This document shows, one piece after another, positions 9,310 to 23,129 of a stretch of 64,000 nucleotides of DNA. The DNA is from Amphibalanus amphitrite (Eukaryota; Arthropoda; Thecostraca; Balanomorpha; Balanidae). The stretch is taken from the NCBI RefSeq assembly GCF_019059575.1, contig NW_024881571.1, forward strand, positions 930,001-994,000, in the 5' to 3' direction. The notes beneath the pieces were generated by a model that was given only the letters and a program-made list of their open reading frames with translations, did not search any database and was not told the DNA's origin. Each line of letters starts with the position of its first letter. The stretch's first letter is position 1. Both the position numbers and the translations under genes were made by a program.

Positions 9310-12300
9310 CGATGAGCTCAAGAGAAAGGGTTCCCTGTCCCCATCAGACGACGGACCACTCTCCAGTGACTTCTGCGCGCTGCGATCCAGGTGCACCGTG
9401 ATTAGCCTCAGTAGCCAGCAGCTGATTGCCCCTCCCCAACTCTCCGTCGCGGGACGTGTGACAAGCGCCGGCTCTCGGGTCGAACACCCGGGAGCTTCGG
9501 CACTCGATGGAGGGCGATTTCCTTTGCCGGCTGGCACAGATGAGCGCCATCTATCAGCGGCTCTTATGGAGACGCTCTGACCGTCCAGAGACTCGCGCAA
9601 TATGTCTGCTGTCTGCCCTCTGCCCAACACGTAACGGGGCACCGGTGGAGCTCCCCGTGACATACTAAAGGGTAAGGGTTCGAAATAATGACACGTGAAT
9701 AATTGCACAGTTTTATGGGTCCCTTTGGCCACTCCTTTGCTGCATACTTCAATGCAATTTTTGTGTGTGAATCAAACACAAATGTTTCACAATTGGAAAA
9801 TCCAGGTCAGTTAGGTTATAAACTACAATTGCAATAATTTCGCCTTCACTTGCTATTTCCCAGATAATTAAATGTATCATCAATGGCCTCCGAAGCATTC
9901 GATGTCACATCACAGCTAGCCTATTCCGATCTCAGCATGTGAATACTGCGGCTATTTTCCTCAATAGGTCATTGATTTCATTTCAATCTCCATTTTCAAG
10001 ATCAAATACTACAGTTATACCTCGCATGATGACTGTTCTCGTAACATACTGTTCACACCCTTTTAAGCTGCAATAAAGGCGATATGAATACAGATTGGCT
10101 GTCATTTCAGGACGTCTGACCTCAACAGATGAATGCCGCCCAGTACCTGCATAATCGCAGCCCACCTCAGATTGTTACAATCTGGTGCACATTTCACAAT
10201 TTTATGGGCGTCAAGTTACCCACCCCACGTGACGTCATTGATATAAAAGTATCCATTTCAAAATGCGCCTACGGTGGTTCTAGTCGATGGCGTACGATCT
10301 CAAATCTTGCAGCGTCATCGGCTATAGTGACATTCGGGCAGATTTCCGAGAGGAGGCGTCACACTAACAGATCTTGTCACTTGTCTCATTTGTGAGCGGC
10401 TATCTTGCCGCAATATCTCGGTCCACCTCGGATGGTTTACGATGTCCTATTGTGGCCACTTTCACGCGCCTAATTGTCGAGATTCGCGACATTTTGACGA
10501 AGACGATTCAAATGATCTCAGCGATTATTTAAGCCCGCATTTGATGGACTTAGCTGAAAAAGTGATGGAATTAATCAGGTAATTCGAGCTGGCTATCAGT
10601 CACGCCTGTCAGATGGGCCATCACTCAGACTTTGGACACATATTTCGGGCAGCGGGATAAACTTCAGCTGCAAGCTGGACGCCATTAGCGTAAACAAGTG
10701 ACAATCTCCTGCGGTTCAGAATGACGCGCTGGGACCCCACTGAAGTCAGTTAAGCCTGATGCAGGTCCTCGGGAATGCTGAGAGATGAGCATGGCGGTCG
10801 CCAGAGCGTCGGCCGCTCTGTGCCGGCCTTGAAAGGGCGACTGGGGAGCGGCCGGCCGGGCAGAGCGGGACGCTCACAGGCTGGTACGGCAGGCTCGTCA
10901 TCAGGGGGGGCTGCAGCGGCCCGGCGCCGGGACCTCGACACCCCGCGGGCGCCGCTTCCGCCTCGCTCGTCGAGCCTTCACGTTTGTTTATCGGCGCTCG
11001 TGTTAATCACTGTTTTTCGGCAGACGGCCGTGGCCCGCCGTGCGCGCACCTCTCGGCGCGGCGCGGCTCCGCGCCCCGTGATGGACACGCGAGGCTCGAG
11101 CGGCGCGCGTTTGACAGCGGTCAGGTCGGATTCGTCCGAGCTATCGCTGTTAATTAAGCCATCCATGACCCGTGCGGCCCCCGGCCCGGAAAGGTTAAGC
11201 CCACTTAATGAATCCCGCCCAATCGTCTCGGATGCGGCGATAAGCGAGCTTCTTGCCGCCGCGAATCATTGCATTTTTGTTTTTGATGCGTTTTTAATTG
11301 GGCTAATCGCCGGGGCGCCCGTGTTTTTACCGTAGGGCTTTTCTCGCGCCTTCACTCATCCAGTCGGCGGGAGGGGAAAAACGGCGTCTAATACAGCCAA
11401 GAGCACGCTGAGCGAATTAGAATATCACCCGGCTTAACCGGGCCGCGCTCGGTTCGCGAACATCTGGAGAGAAGCGCCCGCTTTTTACGGCGCCGACCCG
11501 CAGTCACACAGTCGAGCGCGCGCGGGCGCTGGCGAAATGCGAGGCCGTCTCCCGGAGAGCAGGAATGGAATTATCCAGCAGAGGAGCTGCGTACCCAGAG
11601 GTCACCGTTTCGTCATCTTATTGGCAATAAACGACACACGCGCTCCCGGCGGCCGTTCGGGACCGAACTGACCCGTCAGGTCACCCACTGAGCTTTGAGG
11701 TCACTGACTGAAAGGCCGAAATTAAGTTGGATTAGCTGTGTTTCGGCCACCGGCTTCAGTGAAGGACCTCGTTTGAAAGTGAGATAAGAGCGTCGATAAG
11801 GCTGCCTCGCGGCCCGCCGAAGCTGCAAAACTGGCACTTACCCGCAGCGGACCGAGTGAATCTTCTTTGGTATGATTGATATCACGGTTACTGAAGCGGC
11901 TTGAAACATGGCTAATTAGGGGCAATATCTGCTTAGGCGTAACACCTGATTACCCATGATTCATCTGCTGAATGTATATGGCGTAGCTGAGGGCGAAACT
12001 TCCATTGAACAGAAGCTTCAGCACCTGGTCGTATATTGAACACACAGCGCATACGACTACGTTTATGGCACAATCAAATCATATAGATATTTATGTTAAC
12101 GAATATTTCAGCCTTGTTCTGTCGTAACTGTTCACAAAGTCGCGGACAACAGTGCACTGTCCACAGTTCGCAGCAGCAGTTGGTGTGAGCATTGGGGAGT
12201 CAATACTAGTTACTGCGCCAGTCAGTAGTCAACACGTCCTGCATGCAAAATCACTTCTTAGCCGTCGTTAAATTTCAATTTAGTATCACAAAGTGAACGG

Positions 12301-15300
12301 CTTGGAAATACCGAGTCACTTAGATGACGTGAAAAACTACGGTGTAAAATCGAAGGCAGCAGACGAACCCTCATACGAATATTGTGCTTTACATCGGACG
12401 TTTCGCCCTACCATACAGCACAGAGCTGCTACGCTCGCCACGTCAGTGCATCGCTTCTTCGCCCGTGCAGCACACAAGCTTTGATTCGCCCTGCTCTAAC
12501 ATCCCATTGTGGTCTGAAAATAATCACACCACCGCTCGCGACTCAGCTCTCTGTCAGTACCATCACCATCTCATCCAGCTCGTAGCGAAGCCACAATTCA
12601 CGTATTGCAAACGGACATCGGCTTGAAAATGGCGCGGGACAAAGGAGCGGCGAGCCGGTGCCGCACACGATCGGACTTGTGTTTACCCCACGCCCGAGTC
12701 GGATTACAGCCAATTATCGAGCACTGAAGATGTTCGCCGGGCTCTGTGTGACTTGCAGGCGGCGGTGTCCACCCGTCGTTGCAGTAGCCCGGCTCTGGCT
12801 GACTGCGGGGGCGGCACGGGGCGGACCAGGGCTGTTTGGCCAGTGGCGCTCTGACGCCCGTGCCGCCGGGCCGTTTTGTCGGTCCGTCAGGGGGCGTTTC
12901 AGGCCATTAGTCGTTCTCGGGCGCTTCCTTCCGGGCTGGTAATGGCCAGCTGGGGGCTTTCTCCCGGGGCGGGGGCGGGGGCGGGGCGTGACGACCGCCC
13001 GACAGCGCCCGCCCCCTGCCCTCCGCGCCTGGCAGCCGCCAGAGAACCAATTTCTCTCGTCACCGGCCGGCGGAGGAGCGGCGGTTTTTCGGCGGGTCGC
13101 ACCGCCCACCGCCCCCGCCGGGCCGCCGCCGCCCTCGGTACGGTCACGCGGAGGTCTCACGGCATTCGGCTTTGGAGCGGACAGCGGGACGTAGAGCGGT
13201 GTAGGAGGTGTGGGAACGGTGTTAATATGCGGGTGTAATTGATTTGACCTGCCCAGACGAATTCGCCGCCAGCTGCTGCTGTTCTAGGATATCGGAGAGA
13301 AAGGCAGATGTGCATGTCGTGTTTGCTGGGAACCATGCTAAGGGAGAAAGAATGGTGAATGAAGAATGTCTTGTCATTACATGGGACGTAGATAATTGTT
13401 TAAAGCATGTGTCAGTTAGCATACTTTTTTAGTTTATGTTGCTACGCTCTGTATGATATTTGCCTACCCTTAACCCTTGCGGTTTGCGAAGTGACATAAA
13501 CAATGATTACTGAACGAAGATCGAATAAAATGATGTGGCGCTAACAGCACACTATTTCTTGTTAAACATGCTGAATGGCCCTTACATAGTGCCGGGATAA
13601 TTCATGAAATGGGACATGCATTCAAGCGCTTCAACCCACCTGCTTTCACGTAGCCGGTTTTGAAATGCCGCTCATCTACTACGAAGAATACAAGACATTG
13701 CAACTCCTTGATCGTTAGCAGTCTTGCTGTCTTTTGAAGTACTTCGTATCAAATTAAAAGTGTTTCGATATTATCGAATTGAGACGACGTGAAACCGTTT
13801 AAAAATGTCAGATTTATGAAATAGATTTGAATATTCACTATAACTTACATGCGAATATTCGCAGTGAAGTTATTCTACTGTCATATGCAACTACTTCTTG
13901 CCCTTGTTCTAAGACTAAGTACAGCCTTCCTCCACCTTTTGCCGTGACTGACAATCCGCGTATGACCAATGACCATTGCCTCTTGCTCACCCACGCAGCG
14001 CCGGGGATCGGTCAGGGACGCATGAGACCGGCGCCGGTGTGGGGGGGGGGGATCGGAGCTCTTGTGTCACGTACGCCACGACACTGACACCCAATGTCTG
14101 TGTCCTCTGCATGTAGCGATGTCATTAAAGTGTCAGTTCCGTTCGCCGGGATGACTGTCAGGGTGTCATAAAACGCACACGAGTGATACAGTCAGTGGGG
14201 CGATGTGGCACAAACTTGGCGTGGTATACTGCCGACGTTTAACATTTGTTGAAGCCAAGGAAAACACCAAAAAGGATGCGAGCATAACGAGTTAGTTACA
14301 GTTATTCGCGCCTATTATTTGTGCAATCGACAATCAATTTCGATTTTCCATGCTTCAACGAGATATTTAAAATCGTACTTAAAACCTCTGTACTTGGAAT
14401 ATGAATGCAATTATAATCAATGAGCAGGCTGCTGTGTGCTTTTTTACCAAGCAAGCATAACCAACTTCCGGGATTGGTGCTGATAGTGGTCCTCAACGGT
14501 TATGTTGCCATCGCCTGTCACTCTCGCCTGGTGCTATGTTCGGCGCCGATGGCTGTAGTCTGCGTAAATCCCCGGTGGGCCCTCAGCCCCTTGTCCGGCA
14601 GTATGCGGTCACCGGCAGTGCCCTAAAACTGCCACGCGGGCCCCCCGCAGCAGACGTGTCTCTTTGAACTACGACGGCCGCCCCGGCGTCGCGGCCTGCA
14701 CCCACGGCCGAGCCACGGCAGTCATTCAGGTGCAAATTTTACTGCTCTTGAAATGTCGCCTCTATTTACCTTTGTGCCGTTGAGGGCCGCGACGAGGTGG
14801 GTCGCCGTCTGCTCTGTGAGGAACTGCACACCGCAGTGGGGAGGGAGCGCAGCGGACGGGTGTGAAGGGCCCCTCGCGAGGCCCAGCGACCTCGCCGCAG
14901 TGCCGTGCAAGGCCGAACAACTCACAGCGGAACGCACTTGGACTGCGGTGGTCGGATGAGCTGTAAAATGTCGGCTAGGTGTGGAATGTTAATGGATGAT
15001 TGTAAGAGTAAACTGTCAAGCAATCCTGCGAATTGATGTCTATGAGGCTACATTCCAAAATAAATTACTCCCTGTATTGATATGAGATGCCCTGATTGTT
15101 ACACAATCTGACTTTTGTGCAATAATTTATACAGCTGTATCTATTTATAGTACTTTAATAGATTTCACTGAATCAAACGTGCCGTAACTTTCTGGAACGC
15201 TCTGGCTTTATCCCTTCCGCATGCCTACACTACGAACCACCTTTGGAGTATCTAACGTCTGGTATATGTCGTTCCTCTTCAGTCATCTCTTGTAAACATT

Positions 15301-16500
15301 GCGCGGAGCTCGACACTTAATCCCTATGAAGTCTGCCCTGGATCACGACCGAACATGACGCCGAAAAAATGTCTCGCGCAAGAATGTCACCTGGCGTCTG
15401 AGTCGGCGGCAGCCACTGCCATCAGTGTCGGCACTTTTTGGCCCAAATCCGTGTAGCAGAATCAGAACACGATCTCTGTTAGCGGCTGCCGGCGGCGACT
15501 GTGACTGTGTCGGTGTAGCCGCGCGATAAGCGTGTCAGCTCTGCTCATGTCCAGGGCACATCCACCCCGAGTGGATTTCCCAGCCTGTCGCCGACTAACG
15601 GGCACAGAAGCTGCACCCGTTCTGACAGCCGGACAGCCCGACTTCAAACACTGCGAGTGAGCTGTCGACTAATGCGAACAAAACCGACGCACGGCGCGCC
15701 GACATCGTCACGAAATCAATCGCCGACTGCGCCACTTAGTGCACCCAGCAGTAAAAACGCCCCCGAATCGGTGCACGGGGTCGCATCGCACACGCGCGGC
15801 GTAAGATCAAAGGGGTGCCGACAGTGCCCGGTGTACCCTGTGCCCTGCACGGCTACCGCTGCGGTAAGGAGTGCCGTGAACGAGTATCGGATACGGCAGC
15901 CAGGTCCTTGTGGCCCTGTTGGAGCCCCTGCAGCCGTGCAAGACTCCCCGGTTTGACGTCGTTTCCGCATGCCTTTAGCTGTTCAGATGGCTTTGTCTCC
16001 ATATCCGTCCTCCTCCATCATTGTCTCTTCGTCTTTATCATGCGTTGTTATTCTCTTATTTTGCCTCACACGTCTTCGTCTTAGTAATCGTTCCGTTAAT
16101 TTTTACACATAGGTATCTTAGTTTGTCTCAGTTATTTTCTCCGTCACTGTCTCCGTCCCCGTCTCCCCACCGTTGTGTCCCTCCGCCCCCTCCTTTGTGT
16201 CCATCCCTCCGTCCGCCTCGGCGGCGGCCACGCCTCACCAGACACGCCGTTAAATCTCTGCAATCAAACCCGGCGTCTGGATAGAAATCAGGATAATTAT
16301 CTCCCCCGCTGCGTTTACGGTGCCCGCGAACTCTGTCCGATCGGGCGGACAGACCTGTCGCCACGTCACGTGACCTGTTGGGCTGGTCAACAGACGCTTA
16401 ATGTCGGGTCAGACTGTCTTAATGACGGGTCAGCCTATGCACACGGTCGTCGAGGGCGGTCATGCTCCAAGGCTAATGTAATGGATGTTGCCTGTCCGGC
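9310..16500. other. Gene-free DNA with CpG-rich islands
   Basis: No frame resembles a known protein. GC-rich islands lie at about 10750-11580, 12640-13200, 14640-14940 and 15460-16480, separated by AT-rich DNA (for example 9730-10400, 13430-13900 and 14980-15200). A 10-bp G run occurs near 14041. A pyrimidine-rich tract lies at about 16130-16215. Open frames in the islands overlap on both strands and look compositional. Confidence 0.55.
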
Positions 16501-17135
16501 GTCGCTGGTCATTAAACCGATGACGACCTGACTAGTAATTTGTACTCGCGGCATCTCGATTCTGAGTATGTGCTAATGCAATAACCACAGATGCAGCTAT
16601 AAAGCTTGCGAAAGGAGAAGAAAACGCACCACCGAGTAGAACAGATTCCTCTGGAGCTGAACAAATACGATCAGCAAACAGCCGAATGCCTGAATAGAGA
16701 GCGGGCCGCGCGTTTCTCTCCCGTGGCTCAGATCATCTCAATCAAAGCAGTTTAGCCGGTTATTTGTCAGCAGGGTCGGAGCGGGGCGCCGGCCCAGATT
16801 GGTCCGATCCGAGCAGAGCTATCACAGAGTCCGGCGCCCCTGCTGCAAAAACAGCGGAGTGCCGCGCCATCAAATGGATTATTCATTCGGTGCCGCTCGG
16901 GAGAGGCCCGTTTCTAGTGTACCGAAACAAACAGATTGCCGGAGATCCATCACCATATAGCGCGGCGCTCAGCGGCCGCATCAGACCGAATTAAAGATAG
17001 ATGAATTACTTGGAATAAATAAATTAATGTGAGGGCGTTTGTTGTGGATTAGTGTGTCGGTGACGGCGGGACCGCGGCGGGGAACGGCCGGTCGGGAGGA
17101 GCGAGATGGAGGGCTGCCTGGGGAACTGGAGACGG

Positions 17136-17185
17136 GATATAGATCACAGAGGCGCCATGAGATATAGATCAGAGGAGGCGTGGCG
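17136..17185. repeat. 25-bp imperfect tandem duplication
   Basis: Two adjacent units, each beginning GATATAGATCA and continuing with an AGAGG-rich segment, start at 17136 and 17161. Confidence 0.6.
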
Positions 17186-20100
17186 CTACAATGATCAGGA
17201 GTGGCGGAACGTTATTGGGACGTGATAGAAAATCGATCTTAGGAGGTGTGATTGGACTTAGACATAAGAAGCGAACCACATAAGAGCACATAAGGACACA
17301 TTCTGTATTCTGTATTTATTAGATCGCCAACAGGCCCATCGCCCTTTTACTGACGAACATAAGGACCACATTGCTTAGAAGTCTATCGTCTTTTTGTGCA
17401 TTGTCGTAAGCATAATTTCGGACGCTCTCAGACACATTGATGCTTCGATACCAACTTACGCCGCGCCAGTATGCGTGCTTGTAATGTGATCTTCTAATGC
17501 GCTCATCAGAGCCTCGACTAGATCGATTCAGTTTGATCCAATCACATCCAAATACTTCCAGTCACGCCATGGAACCAATTGATATGGATGTGGTTTTGCC
17601 ATGTCACACGAGATGACATTCAAATCAATACATTAATAATGAGGAATGGTGATTCAGCACCCACCTAATGGCATATGCAAATAATGACGAACGTGTTCGT
17701 TGATAGGTGAAATGAAGGAAATTATGAAACCATTTAGATAGGGGACCTTATACCATGCAGCTAACTGTCATAAAAATCTTATGACGTATCTTATGACGTA
17801 TGTATATGTTTCCATGAAGCAACAAAACAGAGGTAGCTGAAAACCAATTAATTATTTATAGCGTAGTTATGTAAATCAAAACTATCCGGAATGTAATGTT
17901 TTTAACTGAACTGCCGTATCCAATCTAAATACCTCTGATAAGAACGTGTCCGGGATCTAAAGGAATAATCCGGTTCATTTTCGTCTCACAACCCTTCGGG
18001 TCAGGCATTGGTAGAATACCATGTAGACTGAACAGTAGTTTATCCTGAAATCTGCAGATACTGTGCCCAATTAGTCGACTTTCCACAATCATGTTCTGGT
18101 GAATTTTCACGTCAGCCGGACATTTTGCTGAAGTCACCTCACATGCCTTTTTGTGCAGGCATCTGGAGAGTTTGGCCGCCATGTCATTGATATGCATATC
18201 ACATGTGTGTTCGGTAACCACTAATTATTTCGACCGGCGACTGACAGATGGCGCGGGGCTGGCATGTCGTCGCTGTCGCTCCGTTCCACTTCGATTGGCG
18301 TCTTGTGCTGACCTTTCAGGCGGCTGAGCTGAATTCAGATGGGCATTGACAGACTGCAGTCGAGGGCTTTACTTCATTGGAAGATGACTGCATCGAGCAT
18401 GTTTTAAGTTTGCTGGTTTCTGAGTGACGATTATTATTGACTTGCTTTGCTTACGTATCATGATTTCTTTTTCGCCAGTTGGTGTATTCAAGACATTTGA
18501 AGTAATACAATTTGCATATTCACAGAGTAAATAATCATCGTCTATTTGGCACGATTGGCCTGATTTTTTTTATATGGAAAACCCTACTATCTAGATAGCT
18601 CGAACTACACAAATACGGACGAATCCGAGGACCTAGGTTGAAATGATTGCAAGAGACGCTGTATTTCACAGTCCGTGGTGGCTTACGTCTCCCGGTGACC
18701 CAGCGTCGATACCATGCCCCCACACTGCAGCCCGAGGCGCGCTATTCGTTACGCCAGACAGTCCACCATCCCCATCCCCGTCTGTGCCGTCCCGCTGCAG
18801 ACTCGGAACACCGTTCATTCCAGCAGCGGGTCGCGTGCTGCGCCGCCTACCAGCGCCGCCGGCTAGAGAAGGCTCTCCGTCCCCCGCTGGGTCTGCCCAG
18901 CTGGGCCCGTCTCGGCCGCCTCCTCACAGGGAGAAGCCGACAGCCTCTGCGGCCAGTCCTCTGCACGGGGTGAGCTGCGGGGGTCGGCAGCGACCCCGCC
19001 AGACGGTTCGACACACCGACACGCTTTACCGGAGATTTATTCATTGCTGCTGGAACTGTGCCCGGCGGCGGTTTCGCTTTCATCGTGCTCGATCGGGCCT
19101 TTGATGAAGTTGGCCCGGGGAACGCCGGAAATAAGTACCCGCCCCGTGCGCACTCGGTGCGGCCGGCATTATAAGATCATTGCACAAGCGGGCTATTTGC
19201 AGAGGCGATTATGATTAGACAGCGAGAAGAGAGGAGCAGGAGCGAAATGGGCCGTTGAAACACCGCTGCATCGGCCGAGTTTCTCGGGAGGGAGCCTGCG
19301 GCGGCAGAGGTACAGCGTCTCGGTCTACTCCCGTCCCTCTTCCTCCTTCCCTTCCCTCCTCCATCTCTCCCAGCCCTGACAGTTGGACAAGGAGGGAGAA
19401 AAGAAGTGGGATGATGAGGAGGTGATGTAACTTCTGCGTGTCCGTGGAGGCGGACTGGTGGTGGTGAGGGGGTATTGATCGGGGTTTTGCAGCATTAGAC
19501 GAATGGCAGATCTGAAAGAGACTAGGCCGATACTGCAACGATTTCGTTTCACAATCTCCCCTTGTGATTAGCAGTGACCGATTTTATTACACGTAAGACT
19601 TTTGAAAATTATAAATGAGTGATGATATTTGGGCTTAGGAGATTGCTGGGTGGCACTTTGGCCTTTCAATTAAGGGTCTTTTTGCATCATCAAAGTCCTT
19701 AATGCCTCTTCATGGACCCACTTTGTCCCCTAATGAACCCCTGTATCCCCCTGTGACCCATCTGACCTCCGGTGACCCGTGCAGTGGACGCCCGCGGCGC
19801 TGACCTCCGTTTAGCATTGTGTCGGCAGGTCGCGGCGCGGCGCTGCGCTGCCTTTTTGTCGCGCCGTCCCCATACATCACGACCAGCCATTGCGGCCGGT
19901 CGGCGTCACATTGTCGGGCGAGCTCATTTGGCCGCATCGATCAGCGATTGGCCGCGCGCGGCCGCAGAAGAACAAGTGACGACGGCGGCCCGGTCGCGAA
20001 TTCGCGCCGGCCTCGCGCTCTCGCGGTGTGATACGGATCGCGTTCGCGGTCGGCTCTCACGGCGGTATTCAGAGGAGAGTGGTGCGACGGATGGCGGCAC

Positions 20101-23087
20101 CCCTCTGTGATATCGGCACTGGCGGAGGCGACAATACGGCCCGGCCCTGCTGCTGATTGGTGGCTTGTCGAACTCTGAGAGCAGCTAGCTGATGTGGATG
20201 GGTGAATTCGAGAGGACGTATTCGGAGGAACCGCAGCCTCTCGAGGTCTGGTCGCGAGGAGAGGATATAGGGTTATGTGTGATTCGGTTGGAAATGAACA
20301 TTAACGAAAGAAGCTACTTACCAGATGGCCGTTTGATAAGTTAACGGACAGATTTAGGACTTATTATGAATGCATTTCAGCACCTTTTTTTGGATAGTGT
20401 AAGTACCAACCGAAATATCAGCAAATGTCACTGGTGCTGTTTTTATTGGTTTTAAATTTAGTTTGCTTCATTTTTGTTGTTGCATACATTTGTTTCATTT
20501 CATTAATATGCAAATATTTTTCCTCAGATGATCTCAGATGACCTAAAGTCATTGCGACAGGTGACTTTTTTGACAAGGGTGAAATTGACTGGTCAGTCGT
20601 ATTCATTTAAACGCGACTCTGTAAAAAAGAAGCCGACAGAAGTCAACATCTCCTCGACGTTCAGTAGTTTTAATGTCAAACCACATACATTTAAAGCTAC
20701 TTTGGTGAAAGCATATTCAATAAATTCATCCCTCGTTTGGTAGGTTATGCTGTAGTATACTGCCAGTAGGCAGTAGTTATCGGTATGTTAGAACATGGCC
20801 CATGGTTGTTAACGATCGTTTTGTACTTAGAATGTGTGTTTTTGTTGGGCTTAAGGCTGGCATATACTGCTTCGATCTCTCTCCTGTAATTTTTGCCGAA
20901 AAATATAATCTGACTTTGAGAAGTCAAACACCTTTTGTGAGAGCGACGCACATGGCAAAAAATATGCTTCTTGTTTTTCCCAGACAGTGCCTATGATTTT
21001 TTTCTTGGATATTGACCTCAGTCTAGGTATCGCACGCCATTACCACTGCTAAGTCATAACCATCAGTCCAGTGACTCCCACCTCACTGTTAATTAATCCC
21101 CACTTCATGACGGCCGGGGCGGGCCACCGTCGGCGCCGCTGCTCCCGCTGGACGCTGCGGTGGCGACGCTGCGCTGTGGGTCCGCCGGCCAGGTCACGCC
21201 TGCCGGCCGCGGCCTTCAATCTGGCGCGCTACTGTTTACCGGGCCGAGGGCGTTCTGGCATTGTCCGCCGCTCACCAGTCATCCCCGTTCATATATCAGC
21301 CGATCCGGACCGACAAAGCCGTCCACAGACCTGAATGCCACGCCGGTCGGCGCCAGGTGACTGTCTGCATGATGAAGCGTCTTCTCACACTGCTCCGGAC
21401 AGCTTCTCGTGCAGTACCGGCTTGGTTTGCAACCGGGTGATACGGAGCGGCTGGGTGGTCTCACACCACCTGGCCGAGCCGGAGAGCTCTGTCTGAGACC
21501 CGCGCGATGCATGAGCTCTGTGTAGATGGGGTCTGACGAGCGATCGGGTTCGCGAAGAACATACAGATGTGTGTTTTTGAAGGGATGACAGGATATTTTG
21601 GGGTGTACTGTACAGATAACCCCGCTTCGTGACAATGCTGGGTGTTTATCGCCAAGCTGGAAATGCCTGGGCTAAGGCTGCTTTATGCTTAGGCTACAGT
21701 CCAATGCGTATGAACTTTGAGGGACACGCCATCTCAACAGCAATTACCACCTACTAGAACAAATGAAAGGTTTGCTAACTTCATTTCAGATAGATTTCGC
21801 CACTCATGCTCTGCTGTTTTTGACATGTCCCAAATGCACTTCGTCGACCGCACTGGGAACGTGATGAAATATTTTTACTTTTTAATTAGTTACATCTTGT
21901 GAGCAGCGAAAAGGCGGACAGCCGTAAACGCACTGATCGGGCTCTGGGTAAATAATTCATGATCGTAATTCGCCCCTATGTACTTATCAGATCTTTGCTG
22001 CTACCGTCGGAAATTAGTGGAAAGGATGTTCTTAGTTCTTAAAATTAAAATGATGTTTTTGTGGCGCTTGGGCCTTGCTAGCCGCATTACTTCATTTTTA
22101 TAAAATGTCTTTAACACCTTTGAGAGATAAGTTGAGAATGTAACCATTTAGTAGAAATGGCATACATATTTGTCAAGCTAGTCACTACTTGTCAACGATG
22201 ACCCGATTTTGTGTCGTACATGTTAGAAGAGTTCGACAATTGGTGCATGGAACAAATTATATGGATATGAATGGCGTGACATTCTTGACTTCCTTGCTTT
22301 ATTGAAAGCATTAGGGAGGGAGTGAAGACCCAAATGTTTGCTTTTACGTCGTACATTTTGCACATTTACCACGTAAGCGCATGCTACACATGCACATCAT
22401 TGCGATAAAATGGCTTTTGATGACCACAACTGGTGCTTTCTGCACAAACAAGTGTTGTTGGATTACGTGAAATAGGCTGGTTATGTTATTTCATCGGCAT
22501 TTGCCATTCTCAGCCGGTGATTTAATTTAGTCGTAATAGCCCATAACCCCGGATAGTGAGCGATTTAGATGCCTCGTGCAATCGGTACGTGACCTCTAAT
22601 TTGCTTTGGGTTTAAATTGAAACGCCATTCGGACGGGCTATTAAGAACATATTGCATAAATTGACAGGTGAAGCCGATAGTGATGGATGACACACTAAAT
22701 TCTGACCGCGACCCTGGCCACCTTCACGGAGCATGTCTAAATAGAAAATGCATTAGGGGTCATGCGACAAGAATTCTCTAAAATGATAAATCATACCAGA
22801 AATAATTGTTGATCGTTAATTGCAACTCTCACCGTTAATTTGTTCTGCGGTGATGGGTTTGAGAGGGCAGCTAAGCGTGTCGTAGATTGTTGTGTTTACT
22901 TTTATTAACCTGTCCTGGTTTGCGGTGGATGACACGCTGATGCTGTGGTGGGACCAATAATTGCAGCTCATCCGATGGTTCGCCGGGGTGACGTTTTTAC
23001 TGCCCGGTGACGCTCTGAGCGACTCGACCCAATTAGGTGCTGCTCCGGGTTACCGCCGGCCGTCTTTGTGACCCGGTGAGCTCCTCT

Positions 23088-23129
23088 GACTCAGCGACTC
23101 CGACTCAGCGACTCCGACTCGAGACTCAG
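23088..23129. repeat. 14-bp tandem repeat
   Basis: GACTCAGCGACTCC occurs twice in tandem (23088 and 23102), followed by degenerate GACTC-containing copies. Confidence 0.7.

Noticed and set aside
10775..11335. 186-residue frame on the plus strand
   Set aside because: Composition-driven Arg/Ala/Gly-rich frame in a CpG island with no domain or splice context.
13470..13490. TTAACCCTTGCGG, resembling the start of a TTAA element
   Set aside because: No matching opposite end, no G-run hairpin and no AGGTCA clusters nearby. Probably chance.
17925..18221. 98-residue frame on the minus strand
   Set aside because: Less biased than most, but no domain recognised and no support from neighbouring sequence.
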